Assembly (NCBI GenBank): GCA_900546605.1
Contig: URDV01000088.1
Location: 1-8,746 of the forward strand
Source: an uncultured Prevotella sp.
Lineage (GTDB): Bacteria > Bacteroidota > Bacteroidia > Bacteroidales > Bacteroidaceae
Reading direction: 5' to 3'
Length of the DNA: 8,746 bases
In this document: positions 1 through 5,947 of the stretch, piece by piece
Position numbering within the stretch: the stretch's first letter is position 1
How the letters are laid out: every line of letters starts with the position of its first letter
Program-made: the position numbers and the translations under genes
The notes under the pieces: generated by a model
The model's input: only the letters and a program-made list of their open reading frames with translations
Told to the model about the DNA's origin: nothing
The model's database searches: none

Positions 1-4
1 GCTT

Positions 5-64
5 GGCAAACTTACCTGTTAACCCGTTAACTTGTCAACTTGTTTACTAATTCCGCCAACGCGT
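5..64 (-). repeat. GTTAAC-array palindromic element, copy 1 (right arm, runs off left edge)
   Basis: This is the right arm of the repeat family found five times in the window. Hexamers start at 18, 26, 34 and 42 with a strict 8-bp period (GTTAAC, GTTAAC, GTCAAC, GTTTAC), separated by pyrimidine linkers (CC, TT, TT). The arm ends in the inverted terminal sequence TCCGCCAACGCGT at 52-64. Positions 10-64 are a perfect 55-bp reverse complement of 8692-8746. The inner part (CAAACTTACCT, 7-17) also matches the reverse complement of the centre of copy 3, so the left arm probably lies just outside the window. It is non-coding. Confidence 0.85.
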
Positions 65-411
65 ATTAGAATGCTATATATGTACGAATTTTGCTTTGCT
101 AAACTCTTAAGAACATAAGAGAATTCACCCCCTTTTGACATTCATATGTAAAAAATAGAAAGATTGCGTGGTGCACTTTTTAGACCTATAGGTCAAACTT
201 TCAATAGTTTATACGACTTCAATAAGCTGAAGTAGGTGCTCAAAATTATTTTTAGCAGCGTTCATTTAAATATGATATGGGGATTAATAGCACCACCCTT
301 CAACACATAAGAAGCTTCACCACAGAAAAAAAGTGATGTTAATGATAAAGCATTAACGCTAAATCTGTGATTTTTAACACTATACAACTAACAATTGTAA
401 TTAAAAAGTCG
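65..411. other. Long AT-rich non-coding stretch upstream of the M23 gene
   Basis: About 350 bases with no credible reading frame, tRNA or rRNA. Small symmetric sequences are visible: the perfect 12-bp palindrome GACCTATAGGTC (183-194), a 6-bp stem ACTTCA/TGAAGT (216-221 and 228-233), and a 7-bp stem GTTAATG/CATTAAC (338-344 and 351-357). None has a convincing T-tract or conserved fold that I recognise. It may hold the end of an upstream transcript or regulatory DNA for the following gene. Confidence 0.4.
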
Positions 412-419
412 TAATTTTG
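412..419 (+). promoter_or_regulatory. Candidate Bacteroidetes -7 box for the M23 peptidase gene
   Basis: TAATTTTG matches the Bacteroidetes primary-sigma -7 consensus TAnnTTTG exactly. No clear TTTG lies at the expected -33 distance; the nearest TTG (395-397) is too close. Transcription would begin near 425 and leave an untranslated leader of about 100 nt before the ATG at 528. Confidence 0.45.
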
Positions 420-527
420 CAGCGAATTTTTAGTTAAGGTAGCATTTTGTTCATTAGCTGCACTCAAACGATGCATGCGCTATAGCTACTTTTGACTTAA
501 AATTCTGACTACAAAACCATAGAACCA

Positions 528-1427
528 ATGAATATGACTTTATTGCGCCGTGCTGCACTTGCCATTGCAATGGTTAGCATAGGTGCTTCAGCTTATTGCC
601 AAGACTTAATAGCCCGTCAAGCTCCTGTTGACCGCCGTTTGCGTGCAGTTGACTCCGTTGCCATTCAGCGTGCTGTTGACCGCGACATGGATCTCGACCT
701 CAGTAGCGACGTATATAACACATGGGTAACCAACCGCGCACACCCCTACAAACGTGAAGACGTGCCCGAAAGCTACCGCATAGACTTACGCGGCTTTTGT
801 ATGCCCACCCCCTCACGCAATGTTACCTCACGCTTTGGTTACCGCCCCGCTTTTAAGCGTGTACACAAAGGACTTGACATTAAAGTATGCACGGGCGACA
901 CCATAGTAGCAGCCTTTGATGGCAAGGTACGTGTGGTTCGTTACGATGCTGGTGGCTATGGCAACTACGTTGTCATTCGTCATAACAACGGACTCGAAAC
1001 CATTTACGGCCACTTGTCAAAGCAATTAGTCAATGGTGATGAAATGGTAAAAGCTGGTGACCCTATTGGTTTAGGTGGTAACACAGGGCGCTCGTTTGGC
1101 TCACACCTTCACTTTGAAACCCGCTTGGCTGGTGAAGCCATTAACCCCGAACTGCTGTTTAACTTCCCAGCACAGGACGTTACGGCCGACTTTTACACCT
1201 TTCATAAAAACGATGCAGGAAATGCCTCTGCCGTGTTAGCAGCCCACAAAAGTATGTCGAGCGAGGATGCCATTGCCAGCACAGCTACTCACTTTTACAA
1301 AGTGGGACGTGGTGAAACACTCTCAACCATTGCCAACAAATTGGGTATTGCTGAAGAGACTTTGGCTAAGAACAACCGCATGACAAACAGTAGTCGATTG
1401 CGCACTGGCCAAATTTTAAGATACTAA
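528..1427 (+). CDS. Secreted M23 family metallopeptidase with C-terminal LysM domain
   Basis: Predicted zinc endopeptidase acting on peptidoglycan in the periplasm or at the envelope. Residues 1-24 form a signal peptide (basic LLRR, then a hydrophobic run ending near SAYC). The M23/LytM domain spans about residues 98-212: the zinc motif HxxxD is at H113-D117 (HKGLD), GH at 161-162 in the IYGHL strand, and HxH at H193-H195 (HLHFE). All the usual metal and catalytic residues are present, so it looks like an active enzyme rather than a degenerate LytM activator. Residues 255-299 are one LysM peptidoglycan-binding repeat (YKVGRGETLSTIANKLG). The 299-residue length is normal for Bacteroidetes proteins of this type. 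It appears monocistronic, with an exact -7 box about 110 bp upstream and a strong terminator downstream. The exact bond cleaved (DD- or LD-) cannot be told from sequence. Confidence 0.95.
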   Translation: MNMTLLRRAALAIAMVSIGASAYCQDLIARQAPVDRRLRAVDSVAIQRAVDRDMDLDLSSDVYNTWVTNRAHPYKREDVPESYRIDLRGFCMPTPSRNVTSRFGYRPAFKRVHKGLDIKVCTGDTIVAAFDGKVRVVRYDAGGYGNYVVIRHNNGLETIYGHLSKQLVNGDEMVKAGDPIGLGGNTGRSFGSHLHFETRLAGEAINPELLFNFPAQDVTADFYTFHKNDAGNASAVLAAHKSMSSEDAIASTATHFYKVGRGETLSTIANKLGIAEETLAKNNRMTNSSRLRTGQILRY

Positions 1428-1432
1428 ATAAG

Positions 1433-1440
1433 TAGTAATA
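1433..1440 (+). repeat. Left copy of 8-bp direct repeat flanking element copy 2
   Basis: TAGTAATA lies immediately left of the element at 1441-1490, and the identical octamer is at 1491-1498 immediately right of it. Perfect direct repeats exactly abutting a sequence with inverted ends are the signature of a target-site duplication. The right copy is also the 5' side of the terminator stem at 1492-1533, so it belongs to the original host sequence. Confidence 0.65.
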
Positions 1441-1490
1441 ACGCATTGACGGAATTATTGGTTAACGGGTTAACTCATTCCGCCTACACG
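1441..1490. repeat. GTTAAC-array palindromic element, copy 2 (minimal complete 50-bp copy)
   Basis: This is the smallest complete copy. The left end ACGCATTGACGGAATTA (1441-1457) matches the family end ACGCGTTGGCGGAATTA at 15 of 17 bases. The right end ATTCCGCCTACACG (1477-1490) is its imperfect inverse. Between them are two GTTAAC hexamers (1461-1466 and 1469-1474) in 8-bp phase. The linker is GG between them and TC after the second, so the purine-to-pyrimidine switch seen in larger copies is kept. It is flanked by the direct repeat TAGTAATA and sits 13 bp after the M23 stop codon, between the stop and the terminator. Confidence 0.8.
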
Positions 1491-1498
1491 TAGTAATA
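1491..1498 (+). repeat. Right copy of 8-bp direct repeat flanking element copy 2
   Basis: TAGTAATA, identical to 1433-1440 and directly adjoining the right end of the 50-bp element. It supports insertion with duplication of 8 bp. The bases also form part of the downstream terminator stem. Confidence 0.65.
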
Positions 1499-1537
1499 GG
1501 GATTTGTCGTAAATATGGCAAATCCCTATTACTTTTT
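1492..1537 (+). terminator. Intrinsic terminator of the M23 peptidase gene
   Basis: A perfect 15-bp inverted repeat, AGTAATAGGGATTTG (1492-1506) and its complement (1519-1533). It can extend inward by a T-G wobble and a C-G pair around an 8-base loop. The hairpin runs directly into five T residues (1533-1537), as expected for rho-independent termination on the + strand. It separates the M23 gene from the kinase promoter just downstream. Confidence 0.85.
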
Positions 1538-1550
1538 CAAAATAAATTAT

Positions 1551-1558
1551 TACATTTG
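1551..1558 (+). promoter_or_regulatory. Candidate Bacteroidetes -7 box for the phosphotransferase gene
   Basis: TACATTTG fits TAnnTTTG exactly. It lies about 75 bp before the ATG at 1634 and just after the preceding terminator, which is where a new promoter is needed. The -33 region is not well matched. Confidence 0.5.
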
Positions 1559-1633
1559 CATCTGCTTCTTGTTAAGAAACAATGACAAAAGCACAAACAA
1601 AAACATTCATCAACAATTACAACAAATCATATC

Positions 1634-2725
1634 ATGGAACAGAAAGATTTGCAACATATTGCTAATCAGTTCGAGATTAAAGGAACCGTTACAGAGGTGA
1701 AGCCCTTAGGTAATGGATTGATTAATACCACCTACAAGGTTATTACAGCTGAGGACGATGCTCCCGACTACGTATTGCAGCACATCAACAATAGTATTTT
1801 CCCCGATGTGGATATGCTCATGAACAACATTGTAGCCGTTACTTCGCACATCCGCAAAAAGTTAGAAGCTAAGCACACCGACGACATTGACCGCAAGGTA
1901 TTGCACTTTATTCCTTGCAAAGATGGCAAATACTACTACATTCACGACAACAAGTATTGGCGTGTAATGGTGCTCATACCCGATGCAGTATCAAAGAGTG
2001 GTGTTACACCTGAAGGTTCGAAAATTGTAGGCGAAACCTTTGGCGACTTTCAAGCTATGTTGGCTGACATACCTGAACAGTTGGGTGAAACCATCAAAGA
2101 CTTCCATAACATTGAATTCCGCTTGCAGCAATTCCACGATGCTGTAAAGGCTGACAAGGTAGGTCGCGTAGCTGGTGTAAAGGACATTATTGACGAAATT
2201 GAGAAGCGTGCTGACGATATGTGCCGCAGCGAACGCCTCTTCCGCGAAGGCAAATTGCCAAAGCGCATTTGCCACTGCGATACAAAGATTGACAACATAT
2301 TGTTTGACGAAGACGATAATGTGCTCTGTGTCATTGACCTTGACACAGTTATGCCCAACTTTATCTTCTCTGACTATGGCGATTTCCTCCGCTCTGCCGC
2401 TAACACTCAGCCCGAGGATAGTCCTGAATATGACAAGATTCAGTTCCGCATGGACATTTTCAAGGCATTCACTGAGGGCTATCTCAAAACAGCTCGCGTG
2501 TTCCTTACTCCTATCGAAATTGAGAACTTGCCTTACGCTGCCACTCTCTTCCCCTACATGCAGTTGGTACGTTTCTTTGCCGACTACTTAGATGGCGACA
2601 ACTATTACAAAATTCAGTATGCCGACCACAACTTGGTGCGCTCAAAGAACCAACTCACTTTGTTGCAACGTGCTGAAGAGAAAATTCCTGAAATGGAAGC
2701 TTTCATCAAAGAACAATTGGATTAA
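1634..2725 (+). CDS. Phosphotransferase of the APH/choline-kinase fold, probable sugar (N-acetylhexosamine-type) kinase
   Basis: A cytoplasmic 363-residue kinase-like protein. The N-terminal lobe (about 1-115) has the nucleotide-binding loop region LGNGLINTTYKV (25-36). The C-terminal lobe carries the catalytic loop HCDTKIDNIL (214-223), where D216 is the expected catalytic base and N221 a metal ligand, and IDLDTVMP (234-241), where D235 or D237 corresponds to the metal-binding aspartate of the family. Members in Bacteroidetes resemble bifidobacterial N-acetylhexosamine 1-kinase (NahK) and are often labelled aminoglycoside phosphotransferase or, misleadingly, mucin desulfatase. A role in phosphorylating an amino sugar is an inference from that similarity; the substrate cannot be read from the sequence. 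No sugar-utilisation genes adjoin it. The start is ATG at 1634, with an exact -7 box about 75 bp upstream. An antibiotic-resistance function is unlikely given the chromosomal, lineage-typical context. Confidence 0.85.
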   Translation: MEQKDLQHIANQFEIKGTVTEVKPLGNGLINTTYKVITAEDDAPDYVLQHINNSIFPDVDMLMNNIVAVTSHIRKKLEAKHTDDIDRKVLHFIPCKDGKYYYIHDNKYWRVMVLIPDAVSKSGVTPEGSKIVGETFGDFQAMLADIPEQLGETIKDFHNIEFRLQQFHDAVKADKVGRVAGVKDIIDEIEKRADDMCRSERLFREGKLPKRICHCDTKIDNILFDEDDNVLCVIDLDTVMPNFIFSDYGDFLRSAANTQPEDSPEYDKIQFRMDIFKAFTEGYLKTARVFLTPIEIENLPYAATLFPYMQLVRFFADYLDGDNYYKIQYADHNLVRSKNQLTLLQRAEEKIPEMEAFIKEQLD

Positions 2726-2744
2726 GGCTATTGCTTAAATACTT

Positions 2745-2790
2745 ATAATCCCCATGTACACCATTATTAATAGGTATACATGGGGATTAT
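2745..2790. terminator. Long hairpin between convergent genes, probable bidirectional terminator
   Basis: An 18-bp stem with one mismatch (2745-2762 with 2773-2790) around the 10-base loop ATTATTAATA. The outer 14 bp, ATAATCCCCATGTA and its complement, are perfect. It is 19 bp beyond the kinase stop and about 90 bp from the stop of the nitroreductase on the other strand. Neither side has a long T-run (TGTGTTT on the + side), so efficiency is uncertain, but position and stem length argue for termination. Confidence 0.7.
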
Positions 2791-2881
2791 TGTGTTTAAA
2801 TTTTAGATTTTGCAAGTAGCCACTGCATGTGCTCTTTTCATGTAGGGAACACATAGGCTGTGCCCTTGTGATGCGAGCGTA

Positions 2882-3607
2882 TCACATGAAGCCTTGCTGC
2901 TTTAAAGCCTCTAACAAACCTTCAGACATGACACGGCAGTCATTAGCTGTGTAACGAATATCGGTAAAAATCTGTGCCAATGTTTCGGTGTGATTGATGC
3001 GCACGAACTCTTTATTTTCAGGTGCATTTTCAGTAGCTGCATAGTCACGATTTATGGTGGCAGGCGTATGCGGCTGATAATGCTCATCATGACGAATAGC
3101 CGACAAGGGCAAACGAGTAGAAGGCGAAGGCGACTCATCGGGCCACCCTAACGTGATAGTTGCCACTGGCATCACTAAACGAGGCAATTGTAGCAACTCT
3201 ATAATTTGCCGAGGCTGATAAATTGTGGTACCCAAAAAGCAAAGTCCTAAGCCCTCGGCCTCAGCCAAATCACAAAAGCGCTGACAATAAAGCAGAGCAT
3301 CTGTTGCCGCATTTTGATATGACAAGAAGTTGTCATAGCCAGGATGTCCCTTGCGCAATTCGGCCCATGTAGTCACACGATTATAGTCGGCACAAAAGGT
3401 CAACACTACGGGGGCTTGCGTCACCATAGGCTGATTAAAGTGACACGGAGCTAACCTTTGCTTCATTTCGTCACTGCGTGTTACCACCACTGAGTAGAGT
3501 TGTAAGTTGCCCATGGTTTGGGTGCGCTCGGCCAACTCGAGCAAATGGTTCAACAATTCATCGTCAACTGGTCGATTGCTATATTTGCGAATACTCCTGC
3601 GTATCAT
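2882..3607 (-). CDS. Nitroreductase family FMN-dependent oxidoreductase (NfsA/FRP-like)
   Basis: A 241-residue flavoprotein of the nitroreductase fold, expected to bind FMN and reduce nitro compounds, quinones or flavins with NAD(P)H. The N-terminal RRSIRKYSNRPV (3-14) is the FMN-phosphate-binding motif of the family. QAPVVLTFCAD (64-74) and the helix LLYCQRFCDLAEAEGLGLCFLGT (about 105-127) are the conserved core, and the C-terminal IFTDIRYTANDC...LLEALKQQGF (about 213-240) is typical of Bacteroidetes members. The physiological substrate is unknown. The reading frame starts abruptly: the arginine motif is at residue 3, whereas relatives usually carry a short N-terminal helix before it, and an in-frame TAA lies 10 bp upstream of the ATG. 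Repeat copy 3 begins 16 bp upstream of the start, so its promoter must lie in or beyond that element. Confidence 0.9.
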   Translation of the reverse strand: MIRRSIRKYSNRPVDDELLNHLLELAERTQTMGNLQLYSVVVTRSDEMKQRLAPCHFNQPMVTQAPVVLTFCADYNRVTTWAELRKGHPGYDNFLSYQNAATDALLYCQRFCDLAEAEGLGLCFLGTTIYQPRQIIELLQLPRLVMPVATITLGWPDESPSPSTRLPLSAIRHDEHYQPHTPATINRDYAATENAPENKEFVRINHTETLAQIFTDIRYTANDCRVMSEGLLEALKQQGFM

Positions 3608-3623
3608 ATATATTTTTTATTGA

Positions 3624-3822
3624 ACGCGCTGGCGGATTTAGTAAACAAATTAACAAGCTAACGGGGTAATAGGTAAGTTTGTCCATATCTTTTTAGCTTC
3701 TTACCTATATGGCTTTGACATAACATATAGTGTGTTAACCCGTTAACCCGTTAACTTGTTAACCCGTTAACCCGTTAACTTGTTAACCTGTTAACCCGTT
3801 AACTCCAAAATCCGCCAACGAC
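3624..3822. repeat. GTTAAC-array palindromic element, copy 3 (largest complete copy, about 199 bp)
   Basis: The left end (3624-3678) matches copy 5 at 48 of 55 bases. The right end is TCCGCCAACGACT (reverse complement of the family end, 11 of 13). The left arm carries degenerate hexamers with purine linkers. The right arm has nine perfect GTTAAC hexamers in a strict 8-bp period (starts 3734 to 3798) with pyrimidine linkers CC, CC, TT, CC, CC, TT, CT, CC, TC. At the centre, ATAGGTAAG (3669-3677) pairs with CTTACCTAT (3700-3708). There is no reading frame inside. It separates the 84-residue gene's 3' end from the nitroreductase start, both on the minus strand. Confidence 0.85.
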
Positions 3823-3835
3823 TATTATAAGCAAT

Positions 3836-3882
3836 AAGAGAGACAGCGACCCCTATAAAAATAAGTACACGCTCTCTCTCTT
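3836..3882 (-). terminator. Probable terminator of the lipoprotein-recA-84aa operon
   Basis: A 13-bp stem with one C-C mismatch: AAGAGAGACAGCG (3836-3848) pairs with CGCTCTCTCTCTT (3870-3882) across a 21-base loop. It begins 12 bp past the stop of the 84-residue gene when read leftwards. The T-tract on the minus strand is poor, so the call rests on position and stem. Confidence 0.55.
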
Positions 3883-3893
3883 TGTAAATTTGA

Positions 3894-4148
3894 TTATTGA
3901 TTATTTTTTTCCCACTCACGTTGCACTGCCTCGCGCATTAAAAATAGGTGGCGTATTTGTGCTGCATAAGTAGGGTTATCCTTTAACTTAGCCACAATGT
4001 CAAAGTAAAGCGTTACGGTATGCTTCAAATCCTTCACATAAGTAGCCTTGTCAATATAGATAGAATTGGGCAACTCGTCAAGATGTGCTTTGAACCAACT
4101 AACAACTTCGTCCAATTCTTCGTCCGAGTAATGCTTTTTATATTCCAT
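3894..4148 (-). CDS. Small conserved-looking cytoplasmic protein of unknown function, downstream of recA
   Basis: An 84-residue, charged, probably helical protein with no signal peptide or membrane segment. The sequence runs YSDEELDEVVSWFK (7-20), then ELPNSIYIDKATYVKDLKHTV (25-45), then a helix through LKDNPTYAAQIRHLFLMREAV (about 55-75). The LP-x-SI-x-ID-x-AT pattern recalls short Bacteroidetes proteins of unknown function (DUF6965-like), but this is only a visual resemblance. It starts 14 bp after the recA stop on the same strand and is followed by a hairpin, so it is very probably cotranscribed with recA as the last gene. That position hints at, but does not show, a link to DNA metabolism. 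I do not assign a function. Confidence 0.75.
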   Translation of the reverse strand: MEYKKHYSDEELDEVVSWFKAHLDELPNSIYIDKATYVKDLKHTVTLYFDIVAKLKDNPTYAAQIRHLFLMREAVQREWEKNNQ

Positions 4149-4162
4149 CTTTCTCTGCTATG

Positions 4163-5191
4163 TTACTCTTCTTCATTACGGTGCTTTAGCCCTTCAGCAA
4201 TTTGCGTTTCGAGCTGCGCCATCAGTTCAGGGTTATCCTTTATTACACGTTTTACGGCATCACGTCCCTGACCTAAACGCGTTTCACCATAGCTGAACCA
4301 TGAACCGCTCTTTTTAATAATGCCCAGTTCTACACCCAAGTCAACTATTTCGCCAACGTGTGAAATGCCCTCGCCAAAGGTAATTTCGAACTCAGCCTTG
4401 CGGAAGGGAGGTGCCACCTTGTTCTTTACAATCTTTACGCGCACCTGGTTACCTATAGGTGTGTCGCCATCCTTCAGTGTGGTTACACGGCGAATGTCAA
4501 GGCGCACTGAGGCATAAAACTTCAGTGCATTACCACCCGTAGTGGTTTCGGGGTTACCAAACATTACACCAATCTTTTCACGCAATTGGTTAATGAATAT
4601 ACAAGTAGTGTTCGTTTTGCTAATGGTTGAAGTCAACTTGCGCAAAGCCTGACTCATTAAGCGAGCTTGCAAGCCCACCTTGTTATCACCCATGTCGCCC
4701 TCAATTTCAGCCTTAGGCGTCAATGCAGCAACAGAGTCAATCACAATAATATCGATGGCTGACGAACGAATTAACTGATCAGCAATTTCAAGTGCTTGTT
4801 CACCATTGTCGGGCTGTGCAATGAGCAGTTCGTCAACATCGACGCCTAACTTTTTGGCATAAAAGCGGTCAAAGGCATGCTCTGCATCAATAAAGGCAGC
4901 TATGCCACCCACCTTTTGTGCCTGAGCTATAGCGTGAATGGCCAAGGTGGTTTTACCAGACGATTCAGGACCATATATTTCAATAATGCGGCCCTTGGGG
5001 TAGCCACCTACGCCTAAAGCTGCATCAAGAGCCAAACTGCCCGTAGGTATCACCTCCACATCCTCTACTTGTTCATCGCCCATGCGCATTACAGAGCCAC
5101 GGCCATAGTCCTTTTCAATTTTGGCCATTGCAGCTTGCAGTGCCTTCAATTTTTCAGCATTAGGGGCTGTTGTATTTTCTTCTTTTGCCAT
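4163..5191 (-). CDS. recA: RecA recombinase
   Basis: The ATP-dependent strand-exchange protein of homologous recombination, which forms filaments on single-stranded DNA in the cytoplasm. From the preferred start MAKEEN it is 342 residues, a normal RecA length. Walker A is GPESSGKTT (74-82), the catalytic glutamate is E104 (IDAEHA), Walker B is IIVIDSVAAL (148-157), loop L1 lies around EIEGDMGD (162-169), the NQLREKIGVMFG segment is at 201-212, and loop L2 continues through NPETTTGGNALKFYASVR (213-230). All are intact. An in-frame ATG at 5230 would add 13 residues (MCLLPQYINTKKH) and overlap the upstream stop as TAATG. I prefer 5191 because MAKE-type starts are usual for RecA and the extension looks unlike the family. 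It lies directly downstream of a lipoprotein gene (38 bp gap) and upstream of a small gene, probably as one transcript. Confidence 0.98.
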   Translation of the reverse strand: MAKEENTTAPNAEKLKALQAAMAKIEKDYGRGSVMRMGDEQVEDVEVIPTGSLALDAALGVGGYPKGRIIEIYGPESSGKTTLAIHAIAQAQKVGGIAAFIDAEHAFDRFYAKKLGVDVDELLIAQPDNGEQALEIADQLIRSSAIDIIVIDSVAALTPKAEIEGDMGDNKVGLQARLMSQALRKLTSTISKTNTTCIFINQLREKIGVMFGNPETTTGGNALKFYASVRLDIRRVTTLKDGDTPIGNQVRVKIVKNKVAPPFRKAEFEITFGEGISHVGEIVDLGVELGIIKKSGSWFSYGETRLGQGRDAVKRVIKDNPELMAQLETQIAEGLKHRNEEE

Positions 5192-5229
5192 ATGTTTTTT
5201 CGTATTTATGTATTGAGGTAATAGACACA

Positions 5230-5793
5230 TTAATCGGTCATGTCGTCACCTGTTGTGTCTTGGTTATTGTCACGAACTATGCTCATAGCACCGCCATCCA
5301 GTGGAATTTCGATGCTAAAAGCAGGTCCTTCTTCAATGCCTACTTGTCCTACCTGCGCTCCTAACCTAATGGTATGTGCATCGCTCTTAGCACTATCATA
5401 AGCCATGCCTAACAACACGGTGCCTTGTCGGTCGGCGGTTGTGGTGAGAAAGTCGGCAAAAGCCTCTTTCGTAAAGGAGTGCTTGTAAAACTCCTGACCA
5501 TTGCACTTAATAACCACATCAACACGGTTATCATAAAACTCCTTGCCTAAATCGTCTGTTACCAAGGGCAACGACTTGTCTGATTGCCGTACTATAGATA
5601 TTTCAAAGTCCTTGCCTCCCAACTTTGCCGTGTAAGCATTGCTCTGATTGGGTTCAGCATAGGGGGCATTGCTGCTATTGTTGGTGGTCAAGCTATCAGT
5701 TGAGGGGGCATTAGCATCACTCTTTTTGTCACTACATGACACCAAAGCCGTCATAAGTAACAATGCTACCGATACCACTACTATTTTTTTCAT
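5230..5793 (-). CDS. Small Bacteroidetes lipoprotein of unknown function (DUF4738-like)
   Basis: A 187-residue predicted lipoprotein. Residues 1-19 are a signal peptide with a hydrophobic run (VVVSVALLLMTALVS), lipobox LVSC, and C20 as the lipidated cysteine. SDKKSD follows, then a low-complexity Ser/Thr/Asn linker to about residue 50. The folded part (about 52-175) contains YTAKLGGKDFEISIVRQSD and alternating beta-like stretches. The pattern resembles the DUF4738 family of Bacteroides and Prevotella lipoproteins; I assign it tentatively, and no activity is known to me. The acidic tail DNNQDTTGDDMTD ends the protein. It is the first gene of the leftward unit with recA: its TAA stop shares a base with an upstream in-frame ATG of recA. 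A candidate promoter lies at 5825-5856 on the minus strand. Confidence 0.85.
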   Translation of the reverse strand: MKKIVVVSVALLLMTALVSCSDKKSDANAPSTDSLTTNNSSNAPYAEPNQSNAYTAKLGGKDFEISIVRQSDKSLPLVTDDLGKEFYDNRVDVVIKCNGQEFYKHSFTKEAFADFLTTTADRQGTVLLGMAYDSAKSDAHTIRLGAQVGQVGIEEGPAFSIEIPLDGGAMSIVRDNNQDTTGDDMTD

Positions 5794-5824
5794 ATTCGAA
5801 TATTACACTATTTTATTGAGCAAG

Positions 5825-5856
5825 CAAAATAACAAAACTTTGAGCAGATAAACAAG
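5825..5856 (-). promoter_or_regulatory. Candidate promoter of the lipoprotein-recA operon
   Basis: On the minus strand, TTATTTTG (5832-5825) matches the Bacteroidetes -7 box TAnnTTTG at five of six fixed bases. It is preceded 20 bp upstream by CTTG (5856-5853), a fair -33 element. It lies about 32 bp before the lipoprotein ATG. Spacing is right for a Bacteroidetes sigma factor; the second base of the -7 box is the defect. Confidence 0.4.
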
Positions 5857-5896
5857 AAAACAAAGCGAAGAGTTATACACGCTGTCATATTTTCTG

Positions 5897-5904
5897 TATT
5901 TTTG
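5897..5904 (+). promoter_or_regulatory. Candidate -7 box for the DUF4230/clostripain operon
   Basis: TATTTTTG matches TAnnTTTG exactly and lies 43 bp before the ATG at 5948. A weak -33 (GTTA, 5872-5875) sits 21 bp upstream. With the opposing candidate at 5825-5856 it makes this 154-bp gap a divergent promoter region. Confidence 0.5.
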
Positions 5905-5947
5905 CAGCCTACAACAATGGCTCATTCTACACCTATATTATTATGGT

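Noticed and set aside
338..357. Stem GTTAATG/CATTAAC as a terminator
   Set aside because: The stem is only 7 bp and AT-rich with no adjacent T-tract, and there is no visible upstream gene to terminate.
1515..1700. 61-codon plus-strand reading frame starting in the terminator loop
   Set aside because: It begins inside the M23 terminator hairpin, crosses the kinase promoter and overlaps the kinase start in another frame; its Asn/Ile/Lys-rich product is typical of AT-rich non-coding DNA.
1634..2725. Aminoglycoside resistance gene or mucin desulfatase
   Set aside because: The protein has the APH fold, but nothing points to antibiotic substrates, and it has none of the sulfatase active-site motif (CxPxR); a sugar-kinase-like role is more plausible.
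1492..2790. The two long hairpins (1492-1533 and 2745-2790) as copies of one repeat
   Set aside because: Both have GGGATT-type stems, but otherwise the sequences differ; they are ordinary terminators, not members of the GTTAAC element family.
3734..3805. CRISPR array
   Set aside because: The repeat unit is only 8 bp with no spacers, and no cas genes are present; this is a simple tandem array inside a palindromic element.
5192..5230. 13-residue N-terminal extension of RecA
   Set aside because: MCLLPQYINTKKH is unlike RecA N-termini, and the downstream MAKEEN gives a standard-length protein. Kept only as a possible minor start.
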